This document shows, one piece after another, positions 56,748-64,000 of a stretch of DNA of 64,000 nucleotides. Position 1 is the stretch's first letter, and each line of letters opens with the position of its first letter. The notes under the pieces were generated by a model, which ran no database searches, was not told where the DNA came from, and saw only the letters and a program-made list of their open reading frames with translations. Origin of the DNA: G965267185 sp965267185. GTDB taxonomy: Bacteria > Pseudomonadota > Alphaproteobacteria > UBA6615. Location: positions 496,001-560,000 of the forward strand of contig OZ253937.1 in the NCBI GenBank assembly GCA_965267185.1, given 5' to 3'. A program made the translations under genes and the position numbers.

Positions 56748-58796
56748 TTAATTCAGAATGTTGACCAGCACGTCCATCATTTGGCTGACCGTGTTGGTCA
56801 CCCTGGCCGCGGCCTGATAGGCGTTTTGGAGAACCATGAGATTCGATATTTCTTCGTCGATATTGACGTCGCTCACCCGCGCGCTGCGGGCCTTGATCGC
56901 TTCCTGGTAACCCTCCTGAATCTCGAACTGCGCTTCGACATTGGCTGCTTGGGTCGAGCTGAGTGATACGATCGACGCCGCGTAATCGGCGAGACGCGTG
57001 CTCACAGTGGGCAGACCGCCGGCCGCGCTAAAGGACTGATTGTCACTGAACGCCGCCGCTAACCCGGTCACGCCGCTGCTATCGCCGGAGGCAATGGCGA
57101 TCGTGCCAACGGCGAGCGTTCCGGCGGATAGTTTGGAGGTGGATAGCAAGTTGGGGTCGGCGATGATGTCCGACCGCACTTCGACACGGCCCGCCGAGCC
57201 GATCAGCCCATTGCGCAGATCGAGGGTGCTGGTCAGGGTACCGGAGTCGGTGATGTAAAAATTGTCGCCGTCGGTGTCGGTCATCGTCATGCGGAATTCG
57301 CCGTTCTCCGACAACACGGTGGCGGTGATGTTCTGCGCTGCCAGAGCCGCCGTGATGTTCGCCGCGATGGTTGTCAGGTCTTGTCCGGCGGCATAGGCGA
57401 CCACCGTGGGACCGCCGGGATGGCTTACGGTCAAGTTACCTGCCAGACCGAGCGCCGTGGTGGCGCTGGTTTGCGGGTTCGACGTGTAGTCGTTGTAGTC
57501 GGTGTTCAGCGTGAACAGGTCGTTGAGGCCCAGGAAGTGCGCCAGACCGGTCGTGCTGCTGCCGGTGGTCACCTGGCTGGTCATTTCGTTGACGGCGATG
57601 CGGTTCATGCCGGTCGCCGACATGACGATTTTGCCGCTGGCGTTGATTGAGGCGGTTGCGTTGGTCATGCCGTTTACCGCCGCGACCAGGGCGTTGATGT
57701 CGGCAAGGCCGCCGAGGGCGATGTCCTGGGTTTCGACGACAGCGCCGGCCGTATCGACGATGGTGACGCGGAACGTGCCGGACATGCCGGGATCGTCGGC
57801 GCCCGCAAAAGAATGGGTGCTCGTCAGCGTTTGCATCGGCGGGAAGGCGCTGCCCGCGTTGTGGGCGGCGTTGGCGCTCGAGACCAGCCGTTCGGTCAAC
57901 CGGTCGAACTCGGCTTGCAGCTCGGTCAACCGCTGATCGCGCATTTCGATAAGCCCGGCGAGCTCGCCACCTTGAATTTCGGTGGTGATGTCGGCGCCAC
58001 CCGGTCCGTAGTGAATGCCGTCGATGACATTGGGGTAGGCGATGCCGGCATCCATTGTGGCCACGGTGGCGTGGTTCAGCGGGGTGACCGCAATGTCGAC
58101 CAGCGGGCGCGCGGCCGGCGTTAAAACGACGACATGGCCGTTGTTGCGCGTATAGGTGTGGATATCCATCAGCTCGGCGAGATCGGCGAGCGCAACATCG
58201 CGTGCGTCTTCCAAGGCCGCAGTCGACCGCCCCAATGCTTTCTGGTCGCCGACCTGAATGTTCAGCTCATGGATCCGGTTTAGCCGCTGATTGATCACGG
58301 TGATCGAATCGGAAATCGCCGTGTCGACTTCCTGGCGCATTTCCTGAATTTCGTTGGTCAGCGTCCTGAGGCGTTCGGTCAGCGTGCGGCTATGGGAGAT
58401 GACATCGAACTTGCCGGCAGCAAGTTCGGGCGACGAGGTGAGCGATTCCAACGAAGCGCCGACTTCGCCGAGCAAGTGGCTCACATCGGTGTTGCTGCCG
58501 GGCGCACCGAAGAAGTCTTGAATGCGGCCGTGGTAGGTGTTGAGAACATCCAGGTTGCCGACGCGCGACAGCTGATCGCGCAACTGGCGGATCAGGTTCT
58601 CGTCGACGATGCGTTCGACCTCCGCCAAGCGGACGCCGACGCCCAAACCGTTGACGATCTGGCCTTGCGCGGCCACGGTTTTTCGCGTGAAGCCCTCGGT
58701 CGACGCATTGGCGACGTTATTCGAGACGACCTGCATCTGCGCTTGAGTCACGTTGAGCGACGCGAGTGCGGACTGGAGGGAAATCGTTAAAGACAT
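56748..58796 (-). CDS. flgK: hook-filament junction protein FlgK
   Basis: A 682-residue protein. The N-terminus has the rod/hook signature SALASLNVTQAQMQVVSNNVANASTEGFTRKTV, followed by the FlgK coiled region (VERIVDENLIRQLRDQLSR). The C-terminus ends VLQNAYQAAARVTNTVSQMMDVLVNIL. The middle is a variable filament-like part. The gene is 52 bp after the FlgN-type gene and 15 bp before flgL. Confidence 0.93.
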   Translation of the reverse strand: MSLTISLQSALASLNVTQAQMQVVSNNVANASTEGFTRKTVAAQGQIVNGLGVGVRLAEVERIVDENLIRQLRDQLSRVGNLDVLNTYHGRIQDFFGAPGSNTDVSHLLGEVGASLESLTSSPELAAGKFDVISHSRTLTERLRTLTNEIQEMRQEVDTAISDSITVINQRLNRIHELNIQVGDQKALGRSTAALEDARDVALADLAELMDIHTYTRNNGHVVVLTPAARPLVDIAVTPLNHATVATMDAGIAYPNVIDGIHYGPGGADITTEIQGGELAGLIEMRDQRLTELQAEFDRLTERLVSSANAAHNAGSAFPPMQTLTSTHSFAGADDPGMSGTFRVTIVDTAGAVVETQDIALGGLADINALVAAVNGMTNATASINASGKIVMSATGMNRIAVNEMTSQVTTGSSTTGLAHFLGLNDLFTLNTDYNDYTSNPQTSATTALGLAGNLTVSHPGGPTVVAYAAGQDLTTIAANITAALAAQNITATVLSENGEFRMTMTDTDGDNFYITDSGTLTSTLDLRNGLIGSAGRVEVRSDIIADPNLLSTSKLSAGTLAVGTIAIASGDSSGVTGLAAAFSDNQSFSAAGGLPTVSTRLADYAASIVSLSSTQAANVEAQFEIQEGYQEAIKARSARVSDVNIDEEISNLMVLQNAYQAAARVTNTVSQMMDVLVNILN

Positions 58797-58848
58797 CTGG
58801 TGCTACCTGCTTCAGATCTGCTCGTGTGAATTACTGTGTGCTCGGTCG

Positions 58849-59313
58849 TTACAGCGTGTTGTTCAGCGAAACCGATACGTTCTGTTTGTCCCGCAAACCT
58901 TTGGTGTGGGCGATGCGGCCGTTCGCCATGTACGGGGCGTGCGCGTTGCTCTCGTCGCGAATGGCGCCGGCGATGGTTTCGATCAGTTGATGGTTTGCTT
59001 CGATTGCAGAACGCAGTGCGATGGCGTTGCCGGTCGCGGCCCCCTGCAGGCGCGCAGCGGCGTGCTTAATTTGCTCGCGGCGCCGTGGGTCGAGCCCATC
59101 CAGTGCTGAGGGATTGCTTTGGAGGTCGCTGATCACCCGCTGATAGATCGCGGCCAGGGACTCCTTGTCCGATTGAAGAGCCTGGATGTCGCCCGCGCGG
59201 CGGTCGCGCAAGAGCTCTACTTCCTGCTCCATGAGCTGCGATAGCCGGTCGGTCATTTTGATCAGGTTATCGGCGTTTTCCGCACCCGATGTGGGGGACT
59301 GGTTAGCGCTCAT
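58849..59313 (-). CDS. flgN: FlgN-type flagellar export chaperone
   Basis: A 154-residue helical protein between the FlgJ-type gene and flgK, where FlgN is expected. It has an N-terminal heptad-rich helix (MTDRLSQLMEQEVELLRDRRAGDIQALQSDKESLAAIYQRV) and a second helix. FlgN is the chaperone for FlgK and FlgL. The ATG at 59311-59313 is preceded by AGGAGA; the longer frame is not needed. It overlaps the FlgJ-type gene by 11 bp. Confidence 0.7.
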   Translation of the reverse strand: MSANQSPTSGAENADNLIKMTDRLSQLMEQEVELLRDRRAGDIQALQSDKESLAAIYQRVISDLQSNPSALDGLDPRRREQIKHAAARLQGAATGNAIALRSAIEANHQLIETIAGAIRDESNAHAPYMANGRIAHTKGLRDKQNVSVSLNNTL

Positions 59314-59656
59314 TGGCGTTGATCTCCTGTAGACGAATGATTTCTCCCAGCACGCTCTCGGAAATACCGACACCGCCCGTCTCGGCGAGCGACTTGCCGT
59401 ACTCGTCGATCATTAGCGACCGGAACACGTTCTCGCCGGCGCCGCCGCCAAATAGCGGATCAGCTTCGATGCCGGAGAACATGTCGGACAGCATCTGCGA
59501 GATGAAAAAGGCCTCGAAGTCCTTGGCGGCTTTTCGCGGGTCGCTGTGCGCGGCCGCACGATCGAGCGGCGAGGACCGGTTCTCGAGCGTTTGCGTCACC
59601 CCCTCGAAGGCGGTGTTCGGCAGGCCGGCGCCGGCGGATGTGATAGCTGCGTTCAT
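59303..59656 (-). CDS. rod-binding protein, FlgJ N-terminal type
   Basis: A 117-residue protein with the core KAAKDFEAFFISQMLSDMFSG and NVFRSLMIDEYGKSLAETGGVGIS, the rod-binding domain of FlgJ. The muramidase domain of enteric FlgJ is absent, as usual in alphaproteobacteria. Its ATG overlaps the flgI stop codon (TAATG) and its end overlaps flgN by 11 bp. Confidence 0.85.
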   Translation of the reverse strand: MNAAITSAGAGLPNTAFEGVTQTLENRSSPLDRAAAHSDPRKAAKDFEAFFISQMLSDMFSGIEADPLFGGGAGENVFRSLMIDEYGKSLAETGGVGISESVLGEIIRLQEINANER

Positions 59657-60846
59657 TAGATTATCTCGATCTCGGCTTGCAGGGCGCCGGCGGCTTTGAT
59701 GGTTTGCAGGATCGAAATCATGTCGCGCGGGCCGATGCCGAGAGCATTGAGGCCGTTGACAAGTTCCTGCAGCGTGATTCCGCGGTTGAGCACGGTGAGC
59801 CGCTTTTCTTCGTCGGCGTCGATTTCGATATTCGTCCGGTCGACCACTTGGGTTTCGCCCTGTTGGGCGAAGGCGTTGGGCTGGCTCACCTGCGGTGTCT
59901 CGGTGATGCGGATGGTCAAGTTGCCTTGCGCGATCGCCACGGTGCTAATCCGCACGTTTTCGCCCATCACGATGACGCCGGAATGCTCGGCAACGACGAC
60001 GCGGGCGCTTTGGTCGGGCGTGACCAGCAGCTGCTCGATGTCGGTCAGCATGGATACGGCGTTGCCGGCATATTTTTCCGGCACGTTGATGCTGACCGTT
60101 GCCGGATTTGTCGCCGAGGCGGCCGGCGCTTTCAGAAAACCGTTGATGGTGTCGGCGATGCGCTTCGAGGTGGTGAAGTCGGGATTACGCAAGTTGAGGT
60201 GGACCGTGCGAAGTTCGGCCAGATTGAAATTGATCTCGCGTTCGATAATGGCGCCGTTGGGGAGGCGTGCCGTGGTCGGCACGCCCTTGATCACGGTTTG
60301 ACCGTTGCCTTGAATGTTGAAGCCCTCGACCACGAGCGGGCCTTGCGCCACCGAATAAACCTCGCCATCGGCGCCGAGCATCGGTGTTACCAGTAGGGTG
60401 CCGCCGCGCAGGCTTTCGGAATCTCCCAGTGCGCTGACAGTGACGTCGATGCGCGAGCCTTGCCGAGAAAAGGGCGGCAAGGTCGCGGTCACCATCACGG
60501 CGGCGACGTTGGCGGTTTTCAGACTGTTGATTTCGTCACGGGTGTTTACGCCCAAGCGCTCCAGCATGCCGATGAGGCTTTGCTGGGTGAACGGTGCGCT
60601 CTGCAGCGAATCGCCCGTGCCGTTTAAGCCGACCACCAGCCCGTAGCCGACCAACAAGTTGTCGCGCACGCCTTCTACTTGGACGATATCCTTGATCCGC
60701 GACTCAGACGCCGCAAGCGCAACGTCGGCCGCCAACAGCACCGTCACGGCTGATAAAATGACGGCGGCTGTTTTGGCCGAGGCTGCGATTGCGCGACCGA
60801 ACACCGAGTTGGCCAGCTTACAGGGGTTGGTAATAGGCACGTTCAT
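59656..60846 (-). CDS. flgI: flagellar P-ring protein FlgI
   Basis: A 396-residue periplasmic protein with a signal peptide (SAKTAAVILSAVTVLLAADVALA). The mature part has SRIKDIVQVEGVRDNLLVGYGLVVGLNGTGDSL, then GTLLVTPMLGADGEVYSVAQGPL, and ends ALGIGPRDMISILQTIKAAGALQAEI. FlgI polymerises into the P-ring with FlgA as chaperone. Neither flgH nor flgA is in this window. A sigma-54 promoter lies upstream. Confidence 0.95.
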   Translation of the reverse strand: MNVPITNPCKLANSVFGRAIAASAKTAAVILSAVTVLLAADVALAASESRIKDIVQVEGVRDNLLVGYGLVVGLNGTGDSLQSAPFTQQSLIGMLERLGVNTRDEINSLKTANVAAVMVTATLPPFSRQGSRIDVTVSALGDSESLRGGTLLVTPMLGADGEVYSVAQGPLVVEGFNIQGNGQTVIKGVPTTARLPNGAIIEREINFNLAELRTVHLNLRNPDFTTSKRIADTINGFLKAPAASATNPATVSINVPEKYAGNAVSMLTDIEQLLVTPDQSARVVVAEHSGVIVMGENVRISTVAIAQGNLTIRITETPQVSQPNAFAQQGETQVVDRTNIEIDADEEKRLTVLNRGITLQELVNGLNALGIGPRDMISILQTIKAAGALQAEIEII

Positions 60847-60900
60847 TATCGAAAACCGCTTCCATTCAGGCTGAACAAATTCTTAGCTGCCCCCGTTTAT

Positions 60901-60915
60901 GCGAGAAGCGTGCCA
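60901..60915 (-). promoter_or_regulatory. sigma-54 promoter of flgI
   Basis: On the minus strand TGGCACGCTTCTCGC has the GG-N10-GC spacing and the TGGCACG start of sigma-54 promoters. The -12 GC is at 60901-60902, about 55 nt upstream of the flgI ATG. Confidence 0.75.
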
Positions 60916-60987
60916 GTTTGAATGGCTCCATAACTCACTGTTTTTAAAAGAAAATTTTTGTCTTACGTTCGAAAATTCGATTTTGTC

Positions 60988-61022
60988 CGGCAGTTTGTGC
61001 CGGTGTTTGGCACATCTTGCCG
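60988..61022. promoter_or_regulatory. two candidate FlbD sites upstream of flgI
   Basis: CGGCAGTTTGTGCCG (60988-61002) and TGGCACATCTTGCCG (61008-61022) fit NGGCA-N5-TGCCG. Their centres are 20 bp apart and lie about 93 and 113 bp upstream of the -12 GC of the flgI promoter. Spacing and pattern match those at flagellin 1. Confidence 0.65.
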
Positions 61023-61154
61023 GTAGGGTTTGCCGCCAGTGGCGAGCATGGCCGGCACGGCAAATTCACACGAATTGGTGAAGTGTGAGCGCGGTCACAG
61101 CGCTATTGCGCCGGATAGCCGATAGTTATCGCAGTTAATGACGAGGACAGTGCC

Positions 61155-61520
61155 ATGCGACACCAAGCTTTGAGAATTCGCCTCAGCCCTGACGCCACCG
61201 TGCGGTTGCTCCTTACTGCGGTTATGGGCGTTATCTTGGCCCTCATGGTTCTGGCGACGAGCCTGCCGGCCGCCGCGCAAACGATTAACGGGTCGCCTGA
61301 ACTGTCACGCGACGAAATCGTCGCTCAGCTCGGCGAGACTTATAAGGAAGTTCCCGTCGCCGGTGGTATCGCGGCAAATGGAAACTTCCTCGAAGTTTTC
61401 GCCACGCCGGATGGGCGTTCCTGGACGATCATCGTAACCCGGCCTGACGGTGCGAGCAGTGTCGTTGCCTCAGGCGAGGGGTGGTCGTTTGTCGATGTCG
61501 TAGAAGGGCTGCGCGTTTAG
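61155..61520 (+). CDS. secreted protein of unknown function
   Basis: A 121-residue protein. A signal peptide or N-terminal anchor is present (LLLTAVMGVILALMVLATSLPAAAQ). The mature part of about 78 residues has GGIAANGNFLEVFATPDGRSWTIIVTRPDG, a small beta-rich domain. I do not recognise the family. It is divergent from flgI and upstream of fliX, so it may be expressed with the flagellar genes. No other hint of function. Confidence 0.65.
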   Translation: MRHQALRIRLSPDATVRLLLTAVMGVILALMVLATSLPAAAQTINGSPELSRDEIVAQLGETYKEVPVAGGIAANGNFLEVFATPDGRSWTIIVTRPDGASSVVASGEGWSFVDVVEGLRV

Positions 61521-61561
61521 TCCCCCAGGAACCAAGATTTGATCGCGCTTGCGGCCGTTCT

Positions 61562-61576
61562 TTAACGCGACGTTAA
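61562..61576 (+). promoter_or_regulatory. CtrA box upstream of fliX
   Basis: TTAACGCGACGTTAA is a perfect TTAA-N7-TTAA site, followed by C as in the Caulobacter consensus. It is 64 bp upstream of the fliX ATG. CtrA is encoded in this window. Confidence 0.75.
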
Positions 61577-61639
61577 CCGCGTTTAGGCAATCTATTAAGA
61601 ACGGCGTCCAACGGGTGGCCGCGGTAACGGACACAAGCC

Positions 61640-62065
61640 ATGAAAATCGACGCTCCTGGATCTGTGCGCGCCAATTCGGTCCGCCGGACAGGAAAAAACC
61701 AAGGCAGTGCGGCGGGCGAGTTCGCCAAGCACATCTCGACCGGTTCCGAGACAGCGCCGGTCGCCGGCAGCAGTGGTGCAACGCAGCTTGGGTCCGTCGA
61801 AGCCTTGGTGGCCTTGCAGCAAGTCTCCGACGCTACGCAGCAGGACAAACCACCGGAACAAAAGCACGGTGAAGACTTGCTCGACCGGCTCGATCAGCTC
61901 CGGCTGGGTATTTTAAGGGGCGACCTGTCGCCGCTCGATTTGCAAGCGCTGGTGCTGCGTTTGGGTGAACGGCGGCGCGAAGGTGGCGATCCGCGTCTCA
62001 TCGCAATTGTCGATGAAATCGAACTACGCGCGAAGGTCGAGCTGGCTAAACTCTCGATGATTTGA
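61640..62065 (+). CDS. fliX: flagellar assembly regulator FliX
   Basis: A 141-residue cytoplasmic protein. The C-terminal core (EDLLDRLDQLRLGILRGDLSPLDLQALVLRLGERR ... PRLIAIVDEIELRAKVELAKL) is the FliX domain (quoted in parts). In Caulobacter FliX binds FlbD and couples its activity to early basal-body assembly. The divergent neighbour is the flgI operon, as in other alphaproteobacteria. A CtrA box precedes it. Confidence 0.9.
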   Translation: MKIDAPGSVRANSVRRTGKNQGSAAGEFAKHISTGSETAPVAGSSGATQLGSVEALVALQQVSDATQQDKPPEQKHGEDLLDRLDQLRLGILRGDLSPLDLQALVLRLGERRREGGDPRLIAIVDEIELRAKVELAKLSMI

Positions 62066-62185
62066 AAATAGACGCTAATTTAAGCTGGCGCGTTTCCCCT
62101 AGTAAGTCCCAAAATTCCTTGAATCTCAACGCGATACCTGCGTTTACGGAATATCAGGCAACATGAACTAGAAAAGCGATTCATC

Positions 62186-62214
62186 TTGCCTGAGACAAGT
62201 AGGCGTATATATAT
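62186..62214 (+). promoter_or_regulatory. candidate promoter of the DksA-family gene
   Basis: TTGCCT (62186-62191) and ATATAT (62209-62214) are separated by 17 bp. This is a weak sigma-70-type match, 50 bp upstream of the start codon. Confidence 0.35.
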
Positions 62215-62263
62215 TCCGCGCGCCGCGAGCGGCCTATCTGTGAACCTGGATTGAGGATGGACC

Positions 62264-62683
62264 ATGTCGTCGACGATGCTACCGCCCGACTACGTTCCGT
62301 CTGATGACGATGAGTTCATGAACCCAATGATGATGGAGTTCTTCCGTCAACGCCTGCTCGAATGGCGCAGCGAGCTACTGCGCGAATCCGACCAAACGCT
62401 GGCGAACATGCAGAACACCAGCATCCAAGAGCCCGACATCGCCGACCGGGCGTCGCTTGAAAGCGAACGGGCGTTGGAGTTGCGTACGCGCGACCGCGGC
62501 CGCAAGCTGATCAGCAAGATCGACGACGCGCTTCGCCGCATCGAAACCGGCGACTACGGTTATTGCGAAGATTCCGGTGAGCCGATCAATATTCGCCGCC
62601 TCATCGCGCGGCCAATTGCGACCCTCAGCGTCGAGGCGCAAGAACGCCACGAACGTATGGAAAAGACCCACCGCGAAAGCTGA
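62264..62683 (+). CDS. dksA: DksA/TraR-family RNA polymerase secondary channel factor
   Basis: A 139-residue protein with a coiled-coil N-terminal half (FRQRLLEWRSELLRESDQTL, then ERALELRTRDRGRKLISKID) and the C-terminal zinc-finger region YGYCEDSGEPINIRRLIARPIATLSVEAQERHE. Of the four zinc cysteines of classic DksA only Cys 101 remains; the others are Ser 104, Ser and Ala. This is usual in alphaproteobacteria, where DksA works without a full zinc finger. The Asp pair in the coiled-coil tip is preserved (EPDIADRAS). Not cotranscribed with fliX in an obvious way. Confidence 0.88.
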   Translation: MSSTMLPPDYVPSDDDEFMNPMMMEFFRQRLLEWRSELLRESDQTLANMQNTSIQEPDIADRASLESERALELRTRDRGRKLISKIDDALRRIETGDYGYCEDSGEPINIRRLIARPIATLSVEAQERHERMEKTHRES

Positions 62684-62719
62684 CCTCGGCGACGGTCCGC
62701 TAAAAACCGGCTGCTGGCG

Positions 62720-63934
62720 CTACGCCGACCGCATCTGGGTGAGAAAGCGGTCGACCGCTTCCTGAAGGTTCTGGGTCTGGCTGTTGAGGTTATCCGACGA
62801 TTCCTGAACGCCTTGGGCGTTTTTGCCGGTTTTCTCGAGGGTCGCCGAGATATCGACGATTTTGGATGAAACCTCGCGAGATCCTTCTGCGGCCTGCGTA
62901 ACGTTTTGGCTGATTTCAGACGTTGCCGCTGTTTGTTGTTCGACAGCCGCGCCGATGGCTTCGGCGACCTGGTTCAAGCCCTCCATCTGGTCGACGACCG
63001 ACGTTACGGCGGCCGCCGTCTCCTCGCTGACCGTCTGAATGGCCTCGATCTGGGTCTTGATATCCTGGGTTGCGGAATCGGTTTCCTCGGCAAGCTTCTT
63101 AACTTCACTGGCGACAACGGCGAATCCCTTACCGGCTTCTCCGGCACGCGCCGCCTCGATCGTTGCGTTGAGCGCTAGCAGTTTCGTTTGGTTAGCGATC
63201 TGCTGGATGAATGCGCTGACTTTGTCGACCTCTTCACCGGCTGTCCTGAGCTGGGCGACCGATTTCTGCGCTTCGTCGACGGTCGCCACGGCCTGCCGGG
63301 TGGCTTTGGCAGAGCTCGAAATCTGCGAGCTTATTTCCTGAATCGATGCGGTTAGCTCTTCGGCGCTGGCGGCGACCGTTTGCGTGCTGACGTTGGATTC
63401 TTCGGCGGCGCTGGCTACCGAGACGCTTTGGTCGTGAGCCGCCGTGGCTTCGCTCGTCATTTCCTGCGCCGCCGAACTCATTTCCCCTGCCGTCGCGGCG
63501 ATATTGCCAACAACGGTTGCAACCGTTTGTTCGAGTTCGTCGGCGACTTGGTGCCGCGCCGAAACCGCTTGTTCCTCCATTTCCTGCATGGTTTCGCGGG
63601 CCCGATTGATGAGACCGGCCCCGCGGCGAAAATCGCCCAGCATGCCGGTTTCCAGAAACGGCCGGTAGTATTTCCCTTCCGCGGCATATTGGAGCGAAGC
63701 GCCGGACTCGCGCACATAAGCGTCGGTTAAATCCAGAAGATCGTTGATCGAGTTTACGAACCCGACCAGCTCGCCGAGCTCTTCGATTTCGGTAATGCGG
63801 GCTTCGAGGTTGCCGGCGGCCACCTCGCGGCAGACCGCTTCGGCCTTGGCAAAGGCTTTCCGATACGTTGCCGCACCCGTGCGGTGAGCGCTGTTGCTGT
63901 CAGCTTTTCCGAAAGTTTTGCGAAGCGCGTTCAT
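62720..63934 (-). CDS. soluble methyl-accepting chemotaxis protein
   Basis: A 404-residue cytoplasmic receptor; no transmembrane segment is visible. The N-terminal 110 residues have HAMP-like helices (AEAVCREVAAGNLEARITEIEELGEL ...). The signalling tip is IQQIANQTKLLALNATIEAARAGEAGKGFAVVASEVKKLAEET, complete (seen in parts). The C-terminus ends in LQEAVDRFLTQMRSA. The sensory input is unknown; it probably reports an internal state to CheA. Confidence 0.9.
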   Translation of the reverse strand: MNALRKTFGKADSNSAHRTGAATYRKAFAKAEAVCREVAAGNLEARITEIEELGELVGFVNSINDLLDLTDAYVRESGASLQYAAEGKYYRPFLETGMLGDFRRGAGLINRARETMQEMEEQAVSARHQVADELEQTVATVVGNIAATAGEMSSAAQEMTSEATAAHDQSVSVASAAEESNVSTQTVAASAEELTASIQEISSQISSSAKATRQAVATVDEAQKSVAQLRTAGEEVDKVSAFIQQIANQTKLLALNATIEAARAGEAGKGFAVVASEVKKLAEETDSATQDIKTQIEAIQTVSEETAAAVTSVVDQMEGLNQVAEAIGAAVEQQTAATSEISQNVTQAAEGSREVSSKIVDISATLEKTGKNAQGVQESSDNLNSQTQNLQEAVDRFLTQMRSA

Positions 63935-64000
63935 CGGTGTCTTCCATCCTATTGTTTTTGTTTCTACTGGAGCGGAATCGCGGCTAAAGCGCGTGCACGA

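Larger units (their letters stand above)
60847..61154. other. divergent regulatory region of flgI and the secreted protein gene
   Basis: A 308-bp gene-free stretch. The minus-strand side carries the flgI sigma-54 promoter and two FlbD-type palindromes, described separately. A TCACAC / GTGTGA inverted repeat lies at 61066-61088. I see nothing further in it. Confidence 0.6.

Noticed and set aside
1..64000. CRISPR array, tRNA, rRNA, prophage or insertion sequence
   Set aside because: No regular repeat-spacer units, cloverleaf sequences, rRNA segments, integrases or transposases were seen on reading both strands.

Overview
The window reads as a chromosomal segment of a high-GC alphaproteobacterium, most likely Rhodospirillales-like. 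The lineage markers are the cell-cycle and flagellar control genes chpT, ctrA, sciP, flbD, fliX, flbT and flaF, the gene order chpT / ctrA / fliI-fliJ, and an alphaproteobacterial DksA with most zinc cysteines lost. I saw no phage, insertion sequence, CRISPR array, rRNA or tRNA. The order-level assignment is inference.

Region 1 (1-9.5 kb) is housekeeping and miscellaneous metabolism: the tail of a LysR regulator, a cupin, a glyoxalase II-like hydrolase, an AbrB-family membrane protein overlapping an AstE/AspA-family deacylase, NAD kinase, an exported protein of unknown function, a methyltransferase, a quinone oxidoreductase, a membrane-bound class III cyclase and MoaA.

Region 2 (8.5-26.3 kb) centres on pterin-cofactor metal chemistry and formate. 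It holds moaA, a helix-turn-helix/periplasmic-binding-fold regulator, a tungstate-type ABC transporter with two adjacent binding proteins (tupB-tupC-tupA-tupA2), fdhD, mobA, and both subunits of an NAD-linked formate dehydrogenase. The beta subunit is a NuoE-NuoF fusion, as in the tungsten-containing two-subunit enzyme of Methylobacterium. The alpha and beta genes are separated by about 3.5 kb holding five unrelated genes. Two repeat elements and a possible unannotated RNA lie here.

Region 3 (26.4-64 kb) is a large flagellar and cell-cycle cluster. chpT and ctrA precede fliI-fliJ. A minus-strand operon runs fliF-fliG-fliH-fliN-motA-flbD-flhA-(second FliK-like gene). Then come sciP, fliK-flgD-flgE, flbT-flaF, a glycosylation block (NeuB- and NeuA-type genes, a glycosyltransferase, Maf, a TPR/GT41-like transferase), two flagellin genes flanking an unknown gene, flgL-flgK-flgN-flgJ-flgI, a secreted protein, fliX, a DksA family gene and a soluble chemoreceptor.

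The most interesting signals are regulatory. (a) Three sigma-54 promoters (flagellin 1, fliK, flgI) each carry 15-bp CGGCA-N5-TGCCG-type palindromes about 94 and 115 bp upstream of the -12 GC; the same palindromes sit upstream of fliF. These are probable FlbD sites. (b) The two flagellin genes share a 45-nt leader with a stem-loop showing a compensatory base-pair change, a candidate FlbT target. (c) An unknown gene between the flagellins ends in a flagellin-like C-terminal motif. (d) A perfect CtrA box precedes fliX. Together with the phosphorelay genes, the window holds most of a CtrA-to-FlbD-to-flagellin regulatory cascade plus a likely flagellin glycosylation pathway.
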